Shown piece by piece: positions 21,144-31,759 of a stretch of 64,000 nucleotides of DNA. How positions within the stretch are numbered: position 1 is the stretch's first letter; each line of letters opens with the position of its first letter. The stretch is from the NCBI GenBank assembly GCA_036186865.1, contig AP025065.1, positions 7,200,300 through 7,264,299 on the forward strand. The letters run 5' to 3'. The notes below the pieces were generated by a model. The model saw nothing but the letters and a program-made list of their open reading frames with translations. It searched no databases and was not told the DNA's origin. The stretch comes from Eustoma russellianum (lineage: Eukaryota; Streptophyta; Magnoliopsida; Gentianales; Gentianaceae). A program made the translations under genes and the position numbers.

Positions 21144-23194
21144 ATGGGGCTGTTTGGCGTGGGGGTATGGTGTAGCTTAAAGAATACCATGAGACCTGAA
21201 ATGCTCATGTTAAAGTGTGTACTTGGGGGTTAGCAAGATATTTTGAGTTGGAGTTGGTTTAGGAAATGTTTGAAGAGTAATAGTGTTGATGTGTAAGATT
21301 CTCTGAAATAGGACACTTTTGGTAGCAACTTGCTTGGCCTTGAAATGAACCCTAGAAATGTGTAATTAAGCTATATTTTGGTGTGCTGGTAGCTTGATAT
21401 GTGTAGTAAGTTTTTGTGGTGGAAATTCTGCAAAAGAGTTTGTAGTTTGGCGTCAATGGAATTTTCAGTAAGAACATGTCACTGCAGATTCTGCAGGTAC
21501 CTAGATTGAGAAAAATAATTAATTGACCCTTTTAAACATGTCAGATTGCTTTGAAATCTTTATGGTATTTACCTAAGGAATATATGCACCTGTCCATGAA
21601 ATGAAATGGGCTTGAAACCTCTGTTTTGAGGGTTAACAACTGATACGAAGGTTGCGGTACAAAATTGGAAAAACAGGGCAGTCTGATGACGTGTATTGTG
21701 AGGCCTTGATCTTGTTTATTTAGACTTACATGTGGTGTTTGGGCATATGGATATTGTTTCTTAGTATGTTGGCGATGTTTTCCAGGTGATAATCCTAATT
21801 GAATATTGTTTTGTGACCCTTGGAACTGACGTGATGCGGGTACTCGCTGCAGAATTCTGCAGTACCCCTTTGTTGGTAATTTAATGTTTTGAGGACCTTA
21901 GACATCTTGAAATATTATGAAATTTTTATGGCATGTATCTATGATTCCATTATGCATGTTTGTGGCAAAAGTTCTGGAAATAGGCTCTAAACTGGTGATT
22001 TTGAGGCCATGTGAACAGGGCATTGCTGCTGGACTGTTTCCTAGCTTAAGAAACAAGTTTGAATATGTCTTGTATGATGTATTTGGTCATGAATTGCATG
22101 TTTCATATCATGCATTGCATTGTCCATGTTCATGCGCCTTATGAGACTGATTTTATGCCAAAGAATTGTAAGAAAGCTCTCTTTTGTGAAGATAAGTTTT
22201 CTGGTTTTGAAAGAAAAGTTCTTATGGTACCATTAGTTCCTGGCCAGCACAACCCGCTCCAGATCCAGGGTTAACTGATCTGAGGATGATGATTATGACC
22301 GTCCAGGCCCGGAGATAATAGACCTGAGGATGATGATTATGACCGTCCAGGCCCAGAGATAATAGACCTGATGAAGATGATTTATGACCGTCCAGGTCCA
22401 GAGATAATAGACCTGATGATGATGATTGATTGTATGACCGTTTTCAGATCCGGAAATAATAGATCTGAAGGGAATGGTATGACCGTTTCAGATCAGGAGA
22501 TAATAGATCTGAACCCTCTCTACCCCTTGTTTATGACGTTTATGTTTCGAAAGTAAAAATGATCGAAAATGGTTCTCATCATATCATGATGCATTACATT
22601 TGCATATTCATGCGCATTGCATATGATTGTCAGTAGAATGCTTAGACTATTGTCACTTAAGTTACGATCTTGTTACCTTTGCGACTATTGGGTTGAAGGT
22701 CAGGTATGTCAGGAAAGTTGAGATTCTTGGGATTTGGTTCTTGTGTACAGTTTTCATTTAATTCATGATTGTTTATGGTCTACTTGCTGGTGACTTTGTC
22801 ACTCACCCTTTTATTTTCTCCCCTAGAGCCTCCAGGGAATGGTGTAGAGTGGATTGATGATGAGCCTCGAGTTCCGTATCCGTAGTCGTGAGAGTGGATT
22901 GCAGCTTGAGGACTTTTCTGACGGGCTTATGTTTTGTGGACTCATTTTGGGACATTGATTACGGATTTGTCTTTATTTTGCGAACATGGTTGTAAACTAT
23001 ATGTCGGATGTTCCAAAATGTTTTCTTTAAAAGTTTTGATTCTGCCTAAATTTTGCTTACCTGTTAAGATGATGACATTGTAGTCCATGATTTTGTTGTG
23101 GACTGTTACATGTTATATATTGATGCCTGGTACTTTCCGTAGCGAAGTACGGCGGGTGCACCGTACATGGGCAGGCCGAGTACGGGGCGCTACA
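21144..23194 (+). repeat. LTR-B: divergent Gypsy LTR fragment (second half), plus orientation
   Basis: Starts with GGGGCTGTTTGGCGTGGGGGTATGG, matching the reverse complement of the Gypsy-T LTR at about 26590, and ends GGCGCTACA (23194), the reverse complement of the TGTAGCGCC LTR start. Shared landmarks include the 44 bp tandem array (22276-22515), TACTTGCTGGTGACTTTGTCACTCACCC and CGTAGCGAAGTACGG. It is clearly more different from Gypsy-T LTRs than LTR-A is, so LTR-A and LTR-B came from different subfamilies. It abuts base 23196, where the Gypsy-P 5' LTR resumes, with only A between. Confidence 0.75.
22276..22515. repeat. Tandem repeat, ~44 bp unit x about 5, in LTR-B
   Basis: Units of the form GACCGTCCAGGCC(C/A)GAGATAATAGACCTGAKGATGATGATT, with the last two diverged to GACCGTTTCAGATC...AATAGATCTGAA. 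The counterpart arrays in the Gypsy-T LTRs (reverse orientation) are at about 24985-25185 and 34086-34286. Confidence 0.85.
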
Positions 23195-23195
23195 A

Positions 23196-24187
23196 TGCAT
23201 GTAATTATATAATCATAGGCATTTAAATGAAACCATCATGTTGGTGCCAAGAAAGCCTAATGGCCGAAAGTTCATAGGTGCACCATCACTAATTTGTCCA
23301 TCTTGTTACATGCATGCAAGTTGTAACATGATCACATTAGTTTGTACTATAGTTGCAATGAATAAACATATCATGATGATGCCTACATTTCATAAATTAT
23401 ACATACTTGGCTTGCAACAAAACTACATTTCATAAGAGTCATCTTGCATGCAAGTTTATAGAGGAACAACACACATGCAACCATACCTTCTTAGGCTATG
23501 GTCATCAAAATACACATCATGAAGATGGTGATGAATCCATGGCCTTGGTGCAGGCTCAAAACGGCCCCATCATAGAAGGCAAATGAGGCATATATGATGG
23601 TAGTATCAAAAATGAAATCTTTTGTAACATGCATTGTAGTATATTTTGTATTGTGCCATAGGCATGCTATAATATGATCATAATTATGCAGAGGAACTTT
23701 TAAACATATTCAAATAAGACATTAATAGTCATCTCTACATGCACATGAGGAGTTGATGTTCTAAGTGGTTCTTAGTACACTTTTCAAGAATGTGTACTCA
23801 TTTGCCTACATTTTGTATAAAAGATGAGACATGCATGTTTGCCCTTTCATTTCCTAGGTTGTACACGTCCCATAGGGCTGTTCACCCAAGATTTTTGGCC
23901 ATGCATGTCCAATTTGAAGACCACATTGTCCACATTCATGAACTATACAAGAAACATACACATGCATGCACAATCTAGACATGCAAGTACACTTTTTATA
24001 AATAGTGATAGAAGCTTCCTTTGAACATATGCATGCATGATCCATTCTTTAATATGAACATAAAAGACTCAATTTTTGAACATTCTTGAAGAAGCTAAGA
24101 AGAATACTTTCCTTGGATGTTTGAATCATAAACCTAAAAGCGGAAGATTTCTTCTTTGGTTTGGGCTTGGTAGCACACAGCCTAAAT
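23196..24187 (-). repeat. Gypsy-P 5' LTR, first surviving part
   Basis: Starts TGCATGTAATTATATAATCATAGGC and matches 11223-12220 of the 3' LTR nearly base for base. It is interrupted at 24187 by Gypsy-T and resumes at 37305. Its outer ~1.7 kb (equivalent to 9519-11222) is absent. Small ORFs that appear in both copies (11265-11546 vs 23238-23435; 11851-12033 vs 23824-24024) do not keep their lengths, which argues against coding function. Confidence 0.82.
24183..24187. other. Target-site duplication TAAAT of Gypsy-T (left copy)
   Basis: TAAAT directly precedes TGTAGCGCC (24188) and TAAAT directly follows GGGTACAACA at 37300-37304. This is a perfect 5 bp duplication. Confidence 0.93.
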
Positions 24188-27100
24188 TGTAGCGCCCCGC
24201 ACCCCGGCCCAGCCAGATACGGTGCGCCCACCGTACTTCACTACGGAGAGTACCGGGCGTCAGTCCATAACATAACAAAGTCCAGAATAAAATATGTGGA
24301 CTTTCATGCTTACACGTCAATAAGTAAGCAAAACCTAGGCAGAATAAAAACTTCTAAAAATAAAGACGTCTAGGCAACCATCATTAGTCTTACAACATGA
24401 TCATAAAGTACGGAAATTCCAAAAGTAAATGTTTCTATCATAAATTCATAAAAAGGTCATCAATCATAACCATCTCGTCAAGTCTCTCAAGTCGTCCACC
24501 TCTCGCGCTTTACGGGTAAGGAACCCTAGGTTCGTCTTCGATCAATTCAACTCTATTTCCTACGGGTTCTGGGAAGAAAAATAAGGAGTGAGTGACAACG
24601 TCACCAGCAAGTAAACTATAGATAATCGTGAATTGAATGGAAAGTACATACAAGAACCGAACCCCAAAAATTCGATTTAAAAACATACCTGACCTTCCAT
24701 CAAAGACCCGCAAGTAATCAACTCATATCTCATCAAAGATCATAACTTATAAGAGTTCATATCTTATTAAAGATCATAACTTATAAAGGATCATAACTCA
24801 ATAAAGATCATAACCTAAGAGCTACCAAGTCATAATAACTAAGTCTAAGTAACATGAGCCATACATCGATGAATCATTAAATGCAACATGCATGAGTATG
24901 CACATGTGATGCACCGTGATAAAAATGAAGATAAGTTCTTTCGTTCTTTTTTTCAAAACATCATCGTCAATGAAAACAAGAGAGTGTTCAGATCTATTCT
25001 CTCCAGATCTGAGGCGGTCATACTCATCTGTTCGGATGTATTATTCCCGGATTCGGAACGGTCACGTCATCACTCATAATCACCAGGTCTATTCTCTCCG
25101 GGCCTGTATGGTCATTATCAGGTCTATTCTCTCCGGGCCTGAACGGTCGTTATCATCAGATCAATTAACCCCGGATCTGGAGCGGATCCTACTGGCCAGA
25201 AAACACACGGTACCGCTGGAAAGCGTTCTTTTAAAAACGGAATCTTTTCTTTAAAAACGCTTTTTCATCATTCTTTCTCATAAAACCAGTTCCATAAATC
25301 ATGTAAATGACGATGATGCAATGTATGACATGTACTATGCAATCCGTGACATGATGCGTTACATACACACACAAGTACAAACTTATTCTTTAGGCTGGAA
25401 AAATTTCCAGAATTTATCGTTCCAATTTGCACAGCCTCAAAACCTCATGTTTTAGGCCCATTATCATGAGTTCTTGTCATACATACGCATAAGGGTGTCT
25501 TTTCGATTTGCCATATAAATTTCGTAATGTTACGAGGTGTAAGACCATTAATTTATTTAATTACGAAACAGGGTACTGCTGGATTTCAGCAGGGCAGTGT
25601 TCTTTCTTTTACTTTTCCTTTAAGCCCATTAGGTCTCATTTAATTTGTCCAACACCTGGAAAATACTGTAGACATATCCAAAATTATAGCTCATAAGCCC
25701 AAACCCTACAAATGAGTCTAAGCCCACACGAATAAAGCCATACAACCAAGTCCTTAATTCTGCCCAGTTTTCCAGATTAGTGTTACCAACATAACCTTGG
25801 CAATTACCCAATAAAATAAGAATTCCAAGGTGAAAAATTTACATGGATGTGTTCATTAATGTCCTAAGTAAATGTCATAAAAGTTCCGGAGTAACATAAT
25901 AACATTCAAGGGGTCATTTATTCATTTTTCTAAAACGGGTACATGCTGATTTCGGGAATGACCAGTTTTACCACTAATTTTATTGTGTGCAAATCATAAG
26001 TCCTTTTTCCAAAATTCCAACTCACAAACTTAATAAACACATAAGTCTAGCAACCTACCAAAAATCAGCCCATTTGCATATTCCTAAGGTCCATTTTCGG
26101 GTTATTCAATACACCACTTAAATTCTGTCCAGTCCACTGAATTTCTGCTTGACCAATTTTACTAAAAATTCCATTAAGGACAAACCACAACTTACTTTAC
26201 CAAAATTCCAACTCTCATATTTACCACATACATAGGGCTAATGTCATACCAAAAACTAGCTTAATTGCATACTTCTAAGATCAATTTTCAGGGCTTGCAA
26301 AATGCATCATTATTCTGCCCTGTTCTAGTAATTCTCATTTTTGTCACTTTTCCTTACTAAAAGTGTCCCAACTTTAGTTATTTTTCATAAATACCTTACT
26401 AATCATCAAATACACCTTTAGTATACGATTTTGCAGGTTCTAATGCACTCCAAAGGTCACTACACAACACTTTAAAAACAGTTTTGAAGGTTACACAAAT
26501 CACTCCTTGGTCTTGCACTTTTTGTTCCTACTAGAATCTATTCTTGGTATGTTTAGGGTCTACGTACCATACCCCCAAAACAGCCCATTTCATACGCATG
26601 CAAGGGCTTAAATCATATTTCCTTAATGAACATATTAAACTTAAGTCATAAAGCATGCATCTTGAACACATTCTTTACCACACAAATTACAATCTACCAC
26701 AAGAACCACATTCATCCCCCATTTTTATTCAACCGTCCCCTATACATGTCAAAGAAGAGAACTTTTCCACATTCACCTTAGATTGACATCATATCCATGC
26801 TTAAAATGAGCACAGACTCCACTTTTGAAGAAAATCTCATACATGCAAGCCACCTTACTCAAGAACCCAAAAGTTTCATGCATCAACCTAACATTTCACA
26901 TCTAAGATTAAAGCTTAGTAGCATCTAGACATCCAAGTATGCACTTTCACACGCAAGTCATGAACATTTATAGTATACTTGCCTTTCTCAAGCTTACACC
27001 TTTCCTTAACTTGGAATAGTATGAAATAAGTGAAGTCTTCCTCCTCTTCACTACATATACCCCACGGTTGGGAGGAAGAAAAAGGAATAAACATTAGCTT

Positions 27101-28200
27101 TTATTCTAAGCAAAAGATAAAACAAAATGGAGGCTTGGATTCACTTACCAAGATGGAGCTTGAATGGTGTTAAAATTTCTTAAGAATCTAGCACCTCTTA
27201 GAAGCTTGAAGTCTTGAACCTAGTGACCATGGAGGTCACGGTTTTGAGCAAGAAGAGTAGCAAAATGAGCTTCACTTTATGAAAATGTAGAAATTCTCTT
27301 AAGGAGTTGAGGATATACTTACCTAGAACAACTTGTTCTTGGATGAACCCTTGCATTCTTTGCTCACTATAGCCGTGTGCTTTGAGGGAAGAGAGGGAAA
27401 CTTCTTGTGATTTCTTGAGGGTTGAGTGTGAGGGTTTCTTTGGAGAGAATTTCTTTTACTTGGCTATGGTGTAGCCATTGGGAATCAAGAGGGGTTAAGG
27501 GATTACCATGGCATGGTTAAGTTAATTAACCTTAGTTACTTTAGTTAATCAAGGTTACTTTATGAGTAACTTGTGTTACTTTATCTAATCATAGTTACTT
27601 TTATGCTAACTTGGGTTGCTTTAACCTTGTGGTTAATATAAAGTAACCATGGTAAGATTTAAAATTCTCTTTGATTAGCCATATAGGCAATCCGGCGGTT
27701 TGGGCATTAATTGGCCCTTAGCACACTTAATTCTCTTTCCAAGTGGGTTTAATAAAAGTCATGTAGGTAGTTGTCTTTTTACTAATTATTTCCCCTTTTT
27801 CTTCAAGAATAAAAATTATGGAAATGTTGAGTCTTTTGGACGCATAGGCAAAAAGTTTGGTGAATGTTGGAAGCAAATTTACCCATTTCCTAAAATTGCT
27901 TAGTTGCTATTTGGGCTCACTTAAAGATGGACCTTAAGATTAATCTTCTTGAAATCTTAAGAAATCCTCTAAGGCCCTATTTATCCTTGTAGACGAAATC
28001 TCCCAAGCTCTTGGGAGTGAATTGGGCCACTTCACATAGTCCAATATTCATGCTTGAATTATTATACAATACTTTCCTTAACACAAATCTAATTAAAGAA
28101 GTAATCATAAAACTAAATAAATTGTGTTTGGAGATGCAACGTTTCATAAATCCTCATAGGCAAGTCTTAAGTACAATATAATTTCACATTGGGTACAACA
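24188..28200 (-). repeat. Gypsy-T 3' LTR (4013 bp)
   Basis: TGTAGCGCCCCGC...GGGTACAACA. It is paired with 33288-37299 along its whole length. It contains the 44 bp tandem array (about 24985-25185), an inverted GTTACTTTA array (27512-27650), the GACC...GGTCACGGTTTT block and the GGAGATTTCGTC-like end. Because transcription is minus-strand, this is the downstream LTR, adjacent to the polypurine tract. Confidence 0.95.
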
Positions 28201-28214
28201 TCCTCCCCCACCTT
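28201..28214 (-). other. Polypurine tract of Gypsy-T
   Basis: Minus strand AAGGTGGGGGAGGA immediately before the LTR start TGTTGTACCC; it is the plus-strand DNA primer site for reverse transcription. Confidence 0.9.
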
Positions 28215-28643
28215 ATTACAAGTTTCGTCCTCGAAACTTAAGAGCGCTAATCAAAGAGGTGAGGGTACAAGTTCTTCATGTTCTCTTCCATTTCCCAAGT
28301 AGCTTCGTCAACCGAGTGATTCTTTCATTGCACCTTAACAATAGGTATGGATCGTCTCCTTAATGTCTTTTCCTTACGATCAACGATCCTTTCCGGTTCT
28401 TCTGCATATGTCGCGTCGGCTTCAATTTTCAAAGGCTGTTCCTCTATAATATGGCTAGGCTCGTGTCATACCTACGAAGCTAAGATACATGAAACACATC
28501 ATGTAGTTGAGATAGTGATGGCGGTAGTGCTAGCCGATAAGCGACTTCTCCAACTCTTTCAAGAATTTCATAGGGTCCAATAAACCTTGGGCTTAACTTT
28601 CCTTTAATACCGAATCTTTTAACTCCTTAGGATGGCGATACCT
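28215..28643 (-). pseudogene. Gypsy-T integrase C-terminus and chromodomain, decayed
   Basis: Reading minus in shifting frames, short stretches of the GPF module remain, followed by a stretch with SHIIEEQPLKIEADATYAEE and then the chromodomain core: IVKVQ, a TGA where relatives have Trp, KNHSVDEATWEMEENM, NLYPHLFD and a stop, about 60 bases before the polypurine tract. The chromodomain normally steers integration toward marked heterochromatin. Here one aromatic-cage-region codon is a stop and upstream frameshifts disconnect it from integrase. The plus-strand frame 28347-28583 is a shadow. Confidence 0.8.
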
Positions 28644-29548
28644 TCAAGAATACCTTTCCCCATCTTGAAATTCCAATGGTCGCCGTTTCTCGTCTGCCCA
28701 AACCTTGCTTCTATCTTGAGCTGCTTGCAACCGTTGTTTGATAATCATTATTTTCTCTCGCGTTTGTTCTATTAGGTCAGGTCCTGTGAAAATCCTTTCT
28801 CCGATTTCGTCCCAATAAAATGGAGAGGCGCACTTTCTCCCATATAGTGCTTCATACGGGGCCATCTCAATGGATCGATGATAACTATTGTTATAAGAGA
28901 ATTCCACTAGTTTGAGACTCCTGTCCCAACTTCCCCCAAAGTCGAGTATACAAGCCCGCAGCATGTCTTCCAGCGTTTGGATGGTTCTTTCCGATTGACC
29001 ATCCGTTTGGGGGTGAAATGCAGAGCTCATTCGTAATTCAGTGCCCATCGCTTTTTGAAAATTTGTCCAAAATCGTGATGTAAAGCGAGGGTCGCGGTCA
29101 CATACAATGCTTATAGGTACCCCATGAAGGCTCACAATTTGATCAACATACATTGTAGCCAACTTCTCCATAGGAGCCTTGATTGTCATAGCCATGAAAT
29201 GAGCGGATTTGGTTAGACGATCAACAACCACCCAAATGGTATAATGTTTGTTCTTCGTTCTTGGTAGGTCTGTTACAAAATCCATAGTAATGTGGTCCCA
29301 CTTCCACTAGGGACTTCTAAAGGTTGTGGTATTCTGGCGGGTTTCTGATGTTCCGATTTTACCTTCTGGCAAACAAGGCATTTTTCTACGAACTCCGCAA
29401 TTTGCCTTTTCATGCCTTGCCACCAGAATCTTTGCTTTAGGTCTTGATACATCTTGTTGGCTCCAGGATGGATAGACAAACGTGCATTATGAGCTTCACG
29501 AAGAATTTCGTTCCTTATATCATCGTTATTGGGTACGCATAGTTTTCC
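28644..29548 (-). pseudogene. Gypsy-T integrase
   Basis: Two frames: 29273-29479 holds the zinc module (HPGANKMYQDLKQRFWW, CLVCQKVKSEHQ) and 28644-29285 the catalytic core (MDFVTDLPRTKNKHYTIWVV, SIVCDRDPRFTSRFW, HPQTDGQSERTIQTLEDML, YGRKCASPFYWDE). A one-base loss at PLEVP puts the two out of frame (the frame reads SGSGTT before stopping). All three catalytic acidic residues of the D,D-E triad seem present. The region between 29480 and 29548 joins the RNase H frame after another stop. Integrase would insert the cDNA into the host chromosome. Confidence 0.88.
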
Positions 29549-30010
29549 TCAGAACCACAAACTATCATCATTCCCGATCTTAAAATCTTTAGATGGTTTC
29601 GTTTTCAATCTGTCTTTTGTTTTCTTTAAAGTTTCATCCCCTTCTTGGCCTTCTATAATTTTGTCAATCAGTGAGGGGATCAATACCAGTTTTGCAAGCA
29701 TGCCTTCAATAGAATCGACCTCCTCAAGTTCAAACTCTTCCATATCACGTTGCAGAGGTGGTTGATGCGGATGGCTTGTCTTTCTGCTCAGAGCGTCGGC
29801 TACTTTATTGGCTTTTCCCGGATGATACTGAATAGAAAGATCGTAGTCCTTCATCAACTCCAGCTATCTGCATTGTCGCATGTTCAATTCTTTTTGGGTG
29901 AAGAGGTACTTAAGACTCTTGTGATCTGTGAAGATTTCGCACCTCTCACCGTACAAATAATGTCTCCATATTTTTAGGGCAAAGACTTGCTAATTCAAGG
30001 TCGTGTAACG
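29549..30010 (-). pseudogene. Gypsy-T RNase H end and connector
   Basis: Frame 29549-29857 begins at the RNase H end (MKDYDLSIQYHPGKANKVAD, ALSRK) and runs through an acidic connector to the integrase. Upstream, RNase H core residues (NYPLHDLELA) lie in the RT frame, which shifts near 29985 through a small deletion (reads SLCPKNMETL), and a CAG/TGG-like codon before LMKDYD is TAG. RNase H degrades the RNA strand after first-strand synthesis; this one is broken. Confidence 0.8.
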
Positions 30011-30764
30011 GGTAATTTTGTTCAAATGGTTTTAGCTGTCTGGATGCGTACGCAATCACTCGATCTTTCTGCATGAGTACGCATCCGAGCCCATTCTTAG
30101 AGGCATCACTATACACCACAAAAGTCTCACCCGGAATCAGTTGTGCCAGAACTGGGGCAGAGGTTAGCTTCTCCTTTAATTCAGTAAAACTCTGTTCACA
30201 ATCTGAGGTCCATTTGAACTTGGTATTTTTCTGTGTCAAACGGGTAAGAGGCATAGCAATTCGAGAAAATCCTGCAACAAACTTACGATAGTAGCCGGCG
30301 AGACCGAAAAAACTCCGTACTTCTGTAACGTTGGTCAGTCTTGGCCACTCTGTGATTGCCTCGATTTTCTTGGGATCTACGGATATACCATCCTCAGATA
30401 TCACATGTCCTAAAAATGCTACACTGCGTAGCCAGAATTCGCATTTACTAAATTTAGCATACAGTTGTTTTCCCCGTAGGATGTCAAGGACGGTTCTTAA
30501 ATGAGTTACGTGGGTCTCTTCATCAGGTGAGTAGATCAAGATATCATCAATGTAGACTACCACGAACTTGTCCAGTTGCTCTTGAAATACTCGATTCATC
30601 AGATCCATAAACGCCACAGGGGTGTTGGTCAGTCCGAATGGTATTACAAGAAATTCGTAATGTCCATAACGGGCTCTGAACGCAGTTTTCAGGACATCCT
30701 CATCTTTGATCTTCAATTGGAAGTATCCCGAGCGAAGATCAATCTTACTGAAAATCCGTGCCCC
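29946..30764 (-). pseudogene. Gypsy-T reverse transcriptase, downstream exon-like part
   Basis: Frame beginning GARIFSKIDLRSGYFQLKI and containing FRARYGHYEFLVIPFGLTN, the catalytic VVYIDDILIYS (YIDD), KFSKCEFWLRSVAFLGHVIS and the start of RNase H (VVYSDASKNGLGCVLMQ). The first residues directly continue the last residues of the upstream piece (LFDQLQ) if the 70 bp insertion at 30765-30834 is left out. A MET/GTG in the insertion gives a spurious start. Confidence 0.9.
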
Positions 30765-30834
30765 CTGCATCACGATATTTTTAGGTAGTATTTATAATGA
30801 ATTTATCATGGAAGTAAAACTTTGAATCGCTTAC
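30765..30834 (-). other. Intron-like insertion A (70 bp, GT...AG) in Gypsy-T RT
   Basis: Minus strand: ...CAG|GTAAGCGATT... to ...CGTGATGCAG|GGG. It is 70 bases long, about 29% GC by my count, with a CTACCTAAAA stretch ~20-25 bases from the 3' end as possible branch-site sequence. It separates codon CAG (Gln of FDQLQ) from GGG (Gly of GARIF) exactly, phase 0; the residues on either side are those found next to each other in plant chromovirus RT. Read through, it brings a stop. CAGG borders both sides. It may be a spliceosomal intron, or a filler insertion at a proto-splice site. Confidence 0.6.
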
Positions 30835-31676
30835 CTGAAGCTGATCGAACAGATCGTCGATCCTAGGCAATGGGTACTTGTTCTTTACAGTGATCTTGTT
30901 GAGTTCTCGATAATCTATACATAACCGCATACTTCTGTCCTTTTTCTTTACGAAAAGTACGGGGGCACCCCAAGGCGAAACACTTGGGCGAATAAGTTTC
31001 TTCTCTAGCAATTCGTGTAACTGTTCCTTCAACTCTTTTAGTTCCGCAGGTGCCATTTGATAGGGAGCCTTTGATATGGGCTCAGCTCCCGAAACTAGGT
31101 TAATTTCAAAAGATATCTCTCGGTCCGGAGGAAGACCCAGTAGTTCTTCTGGAAATACATCAGGGTATACTCGGACCACTGGGACTTGAGAAAGGTCGAA
31201 GGGTGCTTGGTCGACATTTATTGCATAAGCAAGAAACCCTTCGTGTCCTTTCTTCAACGCCTTACTGGCGCGAATTGCATTTATATACACATTCTTGGGG
31301 CACTTCCTTAATTTTGATCCTCCTCGAAAGGTTACTTCCTTACGAGTGGGGTCCTTAAAAGTAACCTGTTTTTCATTACAATCGATGTTGGCAAAATTCT
31401 TGGAGAGCCAATCCATCCCAAGAATCACATCGAAGTCCGTCATGGGTATGGGAATTAGGTTAGCATCAAACCGGTGATCATCGAACTCAAGCTTGCAGTT
31501 TCTGAAAATGTGGTGAGACACAAGCACCTGATCCCCAGCTGCTTGAACTCTATAGGGTGTATCACAATAGGTTGGGTTGTGCTCAATATTCTTTGCGAAT
31601 TTCTTTGATATAAAGGAATGGCTAGCACCACTATCAAATAGTACATTGGCAGGTACTCAGCATACTAAAATAGCTC
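30835..31676 (-). pseudogene. Gypsy-T protease and N-terminal RT
   Basis: Protease: VLFDSGASHSFIS (active site DSG) near 31640-31600, then a frame continuing through FDVILGMDWLSKN; linker; RT start with YQMAPAELKELKEQL, FVKKKDRSMRLCIDYRELN and YPLPRIDDLFDQLQ. The reading frame is the same from ~31656 to 30835; the listed methionine at 31527 is an alternative codon inside the protease. One TGA interrupts just before VPANVLFDSG. Upstream it is separated from the gag-side frame by insertion B (31677-31759). Confidence 0.88.
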
Positions 31677-31759
31677 CTGAATCATGCAAGATTCACTAAG
31701 CAACAGTAGGGCAATAGTATCTGTAAAAATTTAAGCATTGCATAAATTTTAGAATATAC
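31677..31759 (-). other. Intron-like insertion B (83 bp, GT...AG) upstream of Gypsy-T protease
   Basis: Minus strand: ...GTGGCAG|GTATATTCTA... to ...GCATGATTCAG|GAGC. It is 83 bases, about 30% GC by my count, with TTTTTACAG inside as an alternative 3' site. Left side reads EEANDVVAG, right side (G)AILVC...VPANVLFDSG, i.e. the normal DVVxG...ILV order of this region. Phase 1: the split Gly codon is G|GA. Left in, the frame stops after three codons. CAGG again borders both ends. Confidence 0.55.

Noticed and set aside
24916..25254. 112-codon plus-strand ORF, with a twin at 34017-34355
   Set aside because: The twins are simply the two Gypsy-T LTRs, and the ORF runs over the tandem array; no domain and no start context.
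28347..28583. 78-codon plus-strand ORF
   Set aside because: Antisense of the integrase-chromodomain coding region.
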